Below are positions 60,345-64,000 of a stretch of DNA of 64,000 nucleotides, one piece after another. The stretch's first letter is position 1. Every line of letters starts with the position of its first letter. Position numbers and translations under genes: made by a program. The notes beneath the pieces were generated by a model. It searched no databases. It saw only the letters and a list, made by a program, of their open reading frames with translations, and had not been told where the DNA came from. The stretch spans positions 7,182,148 through 7,246,147 of the forward strand of contig NC_051439.1 of assembly GCF_001649575.2 (NCBI RefSeq). Reading direction: 5' to 3'. The stretch comes from Kryptolebias marmoratus (Eukaryota; Chordata; Actinopteri; Cyprinodontiformes; Rivulidae).

Positions 60345-60785
60345 TTTCTGAAGGAATGCATATGACCTTCCGCCTTTCATGCTAATGTTTTAAACTAAGG
60401 TCATCTTTTGATGAGTTATAGCCATTTAGGTCAAATATTGAAAATAACGTCACATAACGTCAATCTAATGCAATATCACAAGATGTCACACTCAGAGTAT
60501 GTGCTGAACTTTACTCGCAGCTTTTACCACACTAAAGTTTAGCTCAATATCTGTAAAATTATAGCCATTCTTGTGTGTGCTAAAGTTGATTAGCTGTGGT
60601 GGCCATCTTGAATTGAACTGACTCCCAAAGTTAATGAGCTGTAGATGTTCATCCAATAATCAGTTCCTAAAAGTTTCATTAAACTCTGTCGAGTGGTTCA
60701 GGAAACTTTTTGAAAACAGTCAAACACGTGTAAAGACAGGCAAAAACATCGTCTCCCGCCTTTGGGTGATAATGAGATGTGTCTG
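60345..60785 (+). repeat. Repeat A, near full-length copy
   Basis: Starts with GAAGGAATGCATATGACC, continues through ATATCACAAGATGTCACACT, TTTAGCTCAATATCTGTAAA and TTAGCTGTGGTGGCCATC, and ends near CCGCCTTTGGGTGATAAT. With 44185-44635 it gives a good pair for defining the family ends. Confidence 0.75.
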
Positions 60786-61304
60786 CTTTGACAGGTAAAT
60801 CAGATAAAAACTAGGGATTTTTTTAATTAAAGGTTAAGAAGGGGAACTTAAAAATAAACATAAAGACCACAAGCTTCAGCGCAAAATGAAAAGATAAAAA
60901 TACAAAAATAAACTGCGATGAAAACAGCCAGTTTTAGACTTGAACTTTTGCTAATCTTTGCCTCTTTATAGGAGTATTTAACATCAGCCTCAGCCTGTGT
61001 ATACAGATCAGTAGACACAGAAGTCAGAAGGATTACTGTGATATTACTACTTTTATTTCGCAGCGTCTTCTGGGATGTAGCCCACTCTTTGTAAACGACC
61101 TTTACAACTGCTCCCACTGTTTGATGTTTGAGGAAAATGTGATCATCCAGGCGTGCCCTGAAGCACTGAAAGCAACCACCTCTGGGTGGAACTGAACACG
61201 CTGACAAAACTCAAGTCGGCTGCTGGAGTATTAATAGCAAGGATTAGGAGGAATGCAGCTCCAACTCCCACCAGTACTGATGCATCAGGTATGGATCAGA
61301 TAAA
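60786..61304. other. Unassigned intronic sequence
   Basis: A minus-strand ORF of 119 codons (60848-61207) shows no recognisable motif; its C-terminal end is hydrophobic. Treated as chance. Confidence 0.35.
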
Positions 61305-61479
61305 TAGTGTGTGCATACACACACATTCACACACACAAGTTTATATTTTTATCCTTGTAGCGTGAAGTGACCACCGTTTTTGCTACCTTCTGACTTCCAC
61401 TCATCTTTCCAGCAACTGCCCTATATAAAAGGTCATTTTGCTCTGACAGATTTGAATCACTGAAATGAATGTTAAAATA

Positions 61480-61862
61480 TACACTCATCGCACACTTTAT
61501 TAGGTCTACCTTGATAGTATTGGCTTCAATCCCTTTTGCCTTCAGAGCTGCCTTAATTCTTCACGTCATAGATTCAACAAGATGCTGAAAACATTCCTCT
61601 GAAATTCTGGTCCATGTAAACATGTTAGCATCACACAGTTGAAGCAGATTTGTCAGCTATACCTTCATGACCAATTGGACTGAGATCTGGTGCCCACAGA
61701 GTCCAGTGAACCCCAACTCATCAGAGCAGGCAGCGTTTTTCCAATCTCTTATTGTCCAGTTTAGGCGAGTCTGTGTGAACTCACAGGAGTGGCACCAGGT
61801 GTGGTCTTCTGCTGCTGAGGCCCACCTGTTTGCTCCTGGCTGCTTTTGTTCTGCCTGATCAC
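61480..61862 (-). mobile_element. Tc1/mariner family T2, deleted copy, reverse orientation
   Basis: The terminus TACACTCATCGCACACTTTA is at the low-coordinate end. On the minus strand the transposase remains as TRLNWTIRDWKNAACSDEL, matching the NWT--DWKN--WSDE block with the second catalytic D, and then skips to a PDLSPIGH-like block. The N-terminal HTH is missing. Confidence 0.75.
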
Positions 61863-61959
61863 TCCTTCCAGACCCCATACACCCACCCAACTAAGGATGG
61901 ACAGTTTCTGTTTTTTACGATGTCCATTGGGTGGAGGGTAATGCCACTGTTTTGAGGTT

Positions 61960-62325
61960 TTGTGATTTAGGATTTTGCCCTATTTCTATTTCTGTAGTTT
62001 CTTGCTTTCAGTGTAATCATTTATATTGATTACGCTTTCTTAAATCCTGGTTTCCTGTTTTATTTTGTGGTAATATGTCTTTCATATATTTCAGTTAGTA
62101 TTGCTTCCTGTTTGAGCTTCAGTTTGCACCCTAAACCCATTTGGTTGGTTATGTGAGCTTGTATTTAAGACCCACATGTTTCCTCTCTCTTTGCTGAATC
62201 ATTGCACTTCCTGCCTGGTTCCTGTGGTTTGACACCTGAGTCTTTAGATGTCCTGTCCTGCAGCACCTTTTATTTATTAAAGAAATTTTAAATTTTACTG
62301 TCCTGCTTCAGCTTTGCAACTCTGC
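61960..62325 (+). mobile_element. LTR-like element
   Basis: Begins near TGTGATTTAGGATTTTGCC and contains GTATTTAAGACCC (TATA-like, 62161-62173) and ATTAAA (62276-62281), ending near TTTGCAACTCTGC. The composition and spacing are like the 17345 element. There is no internal retroelement region on either side, so it would be a solo LTR. Confidence 0.45.
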
Positions 62326-63289
62326 ATTTTTAGATCTATGCTAGAAATGTGAAGAGTGACTGATTCATACCAATTCACAAATGTACATGTGCACGATGCA
62401 ACTACATCAGTAGAACAGCCATGAACTAATGCAGTTTTAAAAAATATTTGAGAAGTTAAAGTGTAGTTACATTTGTGTATGAATAATGGATCCCCTCTCT
62501 TCATTTTTTTTTAGTGGACAGTTCTTCTGGTTGGTGGTAATGTTTTTTCATGAGTGACGCCTAGTGTTCAGGAGGAGAACTGCAGCAACATTGCCATGAA
62601 CAGGAATGAACTGAACATGTTCACCATCCTGAATCATGAACATTAACTGGTATTACAGAAAGAAAAGATTAACCTATTATTTGTAATGTAGAAAATGCAT
62701 TTTGCTGCTAATTGTTGAGTTACTGAAAGACTCCTGCTGGCACTAAGCCTCATTTTTGTGTATAGTTTAAATGTGAGTCAGGTTTAATGAAAGTGAATTG
62801 TAATTTGAAAACAGTTTATGTTCATGGACATTTTTTTAATCAGGTAGTAAACAGTCACTTAATCTTAATTTGTTGGCTCAAACTAATATTCAATTGTATA
62901 TTTTGTGTTTAAAGGCTGAATTGTATTATAATAAAAAGCCTAAATTATAGTCTGACTAAATGCTGAATTGTTTCACATCATATCGGTTGTTGCTGCCAAT
63001 GTATCTTTAATAAATCCCTTTCTTGTCATTGCATAGAGATGCATATTGTATCTGCGACAGGCCAGAGATGAACAGCCTAGTCTATACCACTCTGCATGTC
63101 ACAGGTTGTAGTCCTAAACATATTTAGGATGTTTTTGAATCACTTTTTCTCTCTGCCACAGTGTTATTCCTTTCTCCTACAGCATGCACGCTCATGCTCT
63201 ATTATACAAATTAGGTGGCTGAGGTCATTTAGTGACTTCTAGTGACTTTGAGGACAGACAGCCAATTGCTACTGTCCTTGCTGAGGAGT
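62326..63289. other. Unassigned AT-rich intronic sequence
   Basis: No gene or repeat family recognised. Confidence 0.4.
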
Positions 63290-63400
63290 TGGCAACACTG
63301 CCAGCTTTGGTCCTGATAAGGACTACCGGTCTTGACAAGGTAGGTGATTATACCAAAAAAGGTCCTAAAAAGATAGCAAGTACACACACATACACACATG
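63290..63400 (+). repeat. Right end of the CA-flanked telomere-like repeat
   Basis: GGACTACCGGTCTTGACAAG, GTGATTATACCA and AAGGTCCTAAAAAGATAGC parallel 8485-8550 of the fuller copy, followed by ACACACACATACACACATG. Confidence 0.5.
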
Positions 63401-63534
63401 TATCCAAAATGTGATGAGAATAAACTTGACTTTACATTCTTTCATGAGGATGGGGTTTGTCCAGCGTTGTATCTGGTGTGAAGCAGAGATGATTTTTCCA
63501 GCAGAACAAATTAATAGTAAAAAAGACATAGCAT

Positions 63535-64000
63535 TCCTTGAAGGAATACATATCACCCACCGCCTTGCCTGCCAGAGTTTTTACCTAAGATCATCTTATG
63601 ATGACAAATGATGGTTTTGGTCAAACCTTGAAAATACCGTTATGTGCGATATCGTGACGTGTCACACTCACAGTATGTGTTGAGAATGATTTTCAGTTAA
63701 TACTGCATCAAATTTTAGCTCAATATCTGCTAAATAATTAAAATAATAGACATTTTTGTGTTAGCTAGGGTCAATTAGCTGCAGCATCAATCTTGAAATG
63801 GACTGACTCCTAAAGTTAATCAGTTTTAGATGGATAGCAAATGATTACTTTCTTAAAGTTTCATTAAAATCTGTCCAGTGGTTCATGAGATAATTTGACA
63901 ATTAGACATTATTGACTGTAATAGTTGATGGCAGCGTTTTGAAACTTGCATGATTAGTTAGAGCTCAGAGTATGCGTTGTGGATGACTCTCTGCTACAAC
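63535..64000 (+). repeat. Repeat A, running off the window
   Basis: A complete unit from GAAGGAATACATATCACC to GGCAGCGTTTTGAAAC. At 63960 the motif GAGCTCAGAGTATGCGTTG restarts a second unit, about 296 bp after its first occurrence at about 63665. The copy is therefore at least dimeric and continues beyond the window. Confidence 0.75.

Larger units (their letters stand above)
3936..64000 (-). other. Upstream intron of the exchanger gene (at least 60 kb)
   Basis: No other exon of the exchanger is visible to the right of 3935. In this family the exon before the A-type exon is a very large one encoding the N-terminal membrane segments and most of the regulatory loop. It would appear as a minus-strand ORF of several hundred codons; none is present. 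The whole stretch is therefore read as one intron filled with transposon remnants. That it is a single intron is inference: the upstream exon lies outside the window. Confidence 0.6.

Noticed and set aside
1..64000. CRISPR arrays, operons, prophages, tRNA or rRNA genes
   Set aside because: The tandem structures are eukaryotic microsatellites or dispersed repeats. The tRNA-like B-box at about 19930 is not in a foldable tRNA.

Overview
This is nuclear DNA from a bony fish, most likely a teleost. It is AT-rich and almost free of coding sequence. It is packed with decayed copies of fish-type transposons: three Tc1/mariner families, L2-, L1- and RTE-type LINEs, hAT remnants and LTR-like elements. 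It also has CA/TG microsatellites and spliceosomal exon/intron structure. There is no bacterial gene organisation, operon or CRISPR array. The species cannot be told from the sequence.

The only host protein-coding segment I can defend is one 107-nt exon on the minus strand at 3829-3935. It encodes the A-type alternative exon of the second Calx-beta domain of a plasma-membrane Na+/Ca2+ exchanger (SLC8A/NCX family, closest by eye to SLC8A3). The gene runs right to left. Bases 1-3828 are the start of the downstream intron. Bases 3936-64000 appear to be one upstream intron of at least 60 kb, because the large (about 1.8 kb) coding exon that normally precedes this exon is not in the window.

The intron can be read as a transposon stratigraphy. 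1-9 kb: palindromic-type repeat C, RTE-like LINE, hAT end, repeat B, Tc1 end, telomere-like block. 10-11 kb: a GC-box/ORF/poly(A)-signal stretch that may be a small nested gene or a retrocopy. 15-24 kb: Tc1 MITE, LTR-like elements, repeat A dimers, an inverted pair of repeat E, Tc1 ends, LINE 3' end. 26-28 kb: L2 fragment and repeat B. 31-38 kb: repeat D with nuclear-receptor-like motifs, a long TG tract joined to a Tc1 fragment, repeats A and B, Tc1 with its N-terminal region. 42-49 kb: two Tc1 copies and repeat A. 50-55 kb: nested B/C and A/D composites, hAT-like ORF, L1 fragment. 56-64 kb: repeat E, repeat B, a tiny piggyBac-like MITE, a frameshifted L2-type ORF, Tc1, LTR-like element, repeat A.

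Repeat A is the commonest family, with about 14 pieces and roughly 4-5 kb in total. It has a partly dimeric structure with a period near 290 bp. I found no convincing new gene system. The items most worth checking are the splicing signals of the exchanger exon, the 10-kb candidate, the repeat D direct repeats and the unexplained repeat-poor islands.
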